A DNA stretch of 14,283 bases from RGIG464 sp045643185. GTDB taxonomy: Bacteria; Myxococcota_A; Bradymonadia; UBA4248. Where the stretch lies: the NCBI GenBank assembly GCA_045643185.1, contig JAZUKH010000104.1, positions 1 through 14,283 of the forward strand. The letters are read 5' to 3'. The notes below the pieces were generated by a model. That model did not search any database, was not told the DNA's origin, and was given only the letters and a program-made list of their open reading frames with translations. Position 1 is the stretch's first letter. Each line of letters opens with the position of its first letter. This document shows positions 13,849-14,283 of the stretch, one piece after another. Made by a program: the position numbers and the translations under genes.

Positions 13849-14283
13849 CTAATCCCCCGAGAATTTGTCTTTGATCTTCTCGAAAACACTTTTTTCGGGT
13901 TTGAATTCGACCCCCTGAGACTTGGCAAACTTCTCGAGAAGTTCACGTTCTTCACCATTGATACGTTTGGGAATATCGACCGTGACGACGACAATGAGGT
14001 CGCCCACTTCACCGGTTTTGGACATCAAAACGGGCACGCCCTTTCCCTTGACGGTAATGAGATCCCCAGACTGAATACCGGCATCGATCGTCACTTTTTC
14101 AGTACCGTTGAGCGTCTCAACTTCGACTTCACAGCCAAGAATAGCCTGAGCCACGTGAATATGCTTTTCCACGATGAGGTTGAAGCCGTCACGCTGAATC
14201 GTCTTGTGAGGTTTGACCGAGATATAGACGTAAAGATCGCCGGCCGGAGCGCCCTGTGTTCCGGCTTCGCCTTCGCCACGGCG
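13849..14283 (-). CDS. dnaJ: DnaJ (Hsp40) co-chaperone, C-terminal fragment
   Basis: The frame is open from the right edge of the window to TAG at 13849 (144 codons visible); the N-terminal J-domain lies outside. The visible part is the C-terminal substrate-binding region: APAGDLYVYISVKPHKTIQRDG, then HIHVAQAILGCEVEVETLNG, AGIQSGDLITVKGKGVPVL and a final GDLIVVVTVDIPKRINGEE segment, which is diagnostic for DnaJ. DnaJ delivers unfolded proteins to DnaK and stimulates its ATPase in the cytosol. The charged tail (VFEKIKDKFSGD) is common in this family. Whether it is type I with zinc fingers or type II cannot be told from this fragment. A terminator-like hairpin separates it from the exbD operon. 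Confidence 0.95.
   Translation of the reverse strand, partial: RRGEGEAGTQGAPAGDLYVYISVKPHKTIQRDGFNLIVEKHIHVAQAILGCEVEVETLNGTEKVTIDAGIQSGDLITVKGKGVPVLMSKTGEVGDLIVVVTVDIPKRINGEERELLEKFAKSQGVEFKPEKSVFEKIKDKFSGD

Overview
The window comes from a Gram-negative bacterium. Evidence is a TolC-type outer-membrane channel, an MlaC-like periplasmic lipid carrier, an ExbD/TolR energy-transducing protein and several Sec-type signal peptides. GC content looks balanced, and the gene content and ECF sigma factors suggest a deltaproteobacterial or Myxococcota/Bradymonadales-like lineage. That assignment is inference only; no rRNA or marker gene settles it.

Layout. Positions 1-7415 (all minus strand) hold a six-gene operon read from right to left: MoxR AAA+ ATPase, DUF58 protein, BatD/DUF4381-like membrane protein, two membrane-anchored VWA proteins (BatA- and BatB-like), and a very long TPR/helical secreted protein that runs off the left edge. 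Gaps between genes are 2-46 bp. Positions 7416-7812 are non-coding and hold a strong terminator, a small cluster of REP-like repeats and a hairpin. Positions 7813-8421 (minus) encode a small exported protein with its own sigma-70-like promoter. Positions 8422-8833 are a 412-bp AT-rich divergent control region with an extracytoplasmic-stress-like promoter match and a 23-bp tandem operator-like repeat. It leads into two tandem, paralogous ECF sigma factors on the plus strand (8834-9385 and 9501-10082). Positions 10083-10250 hold a possible small RNA with its own promoter and a perfect 14-bp terminator stem; a 28-codon ORF with an excellent ribosome binding site overlaps it on the other strand.

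Positions 10251-10910 (minus) encode a cytosolic leucine-rich-repeat protein. Positions 10989-13624 (minus) hold an ExbD - TolC-family - MlaC-like operon with a promoter at its start and a terminator at its end. Positions 13849-14283 (minus) are the C-terminal part of DnaJ, followed by its terminator.

How it fits together (inference). Nearly all products concern the cell envelope or stress. The MoxR/VWA system probably remodels or assembles membrane or periplasmic complexes. The ExbD/TolC/MlaC set would link inner-membrane energy to outer-membrane transport or lipid traffic. The ECF pair, with no anti-sigma gene beside it, may be the local stress switch. The least ordinary parts are the ECF control region, the putative sRNA/small-ORF locus and the unusual ExbD-TolC-MlaC grouping.
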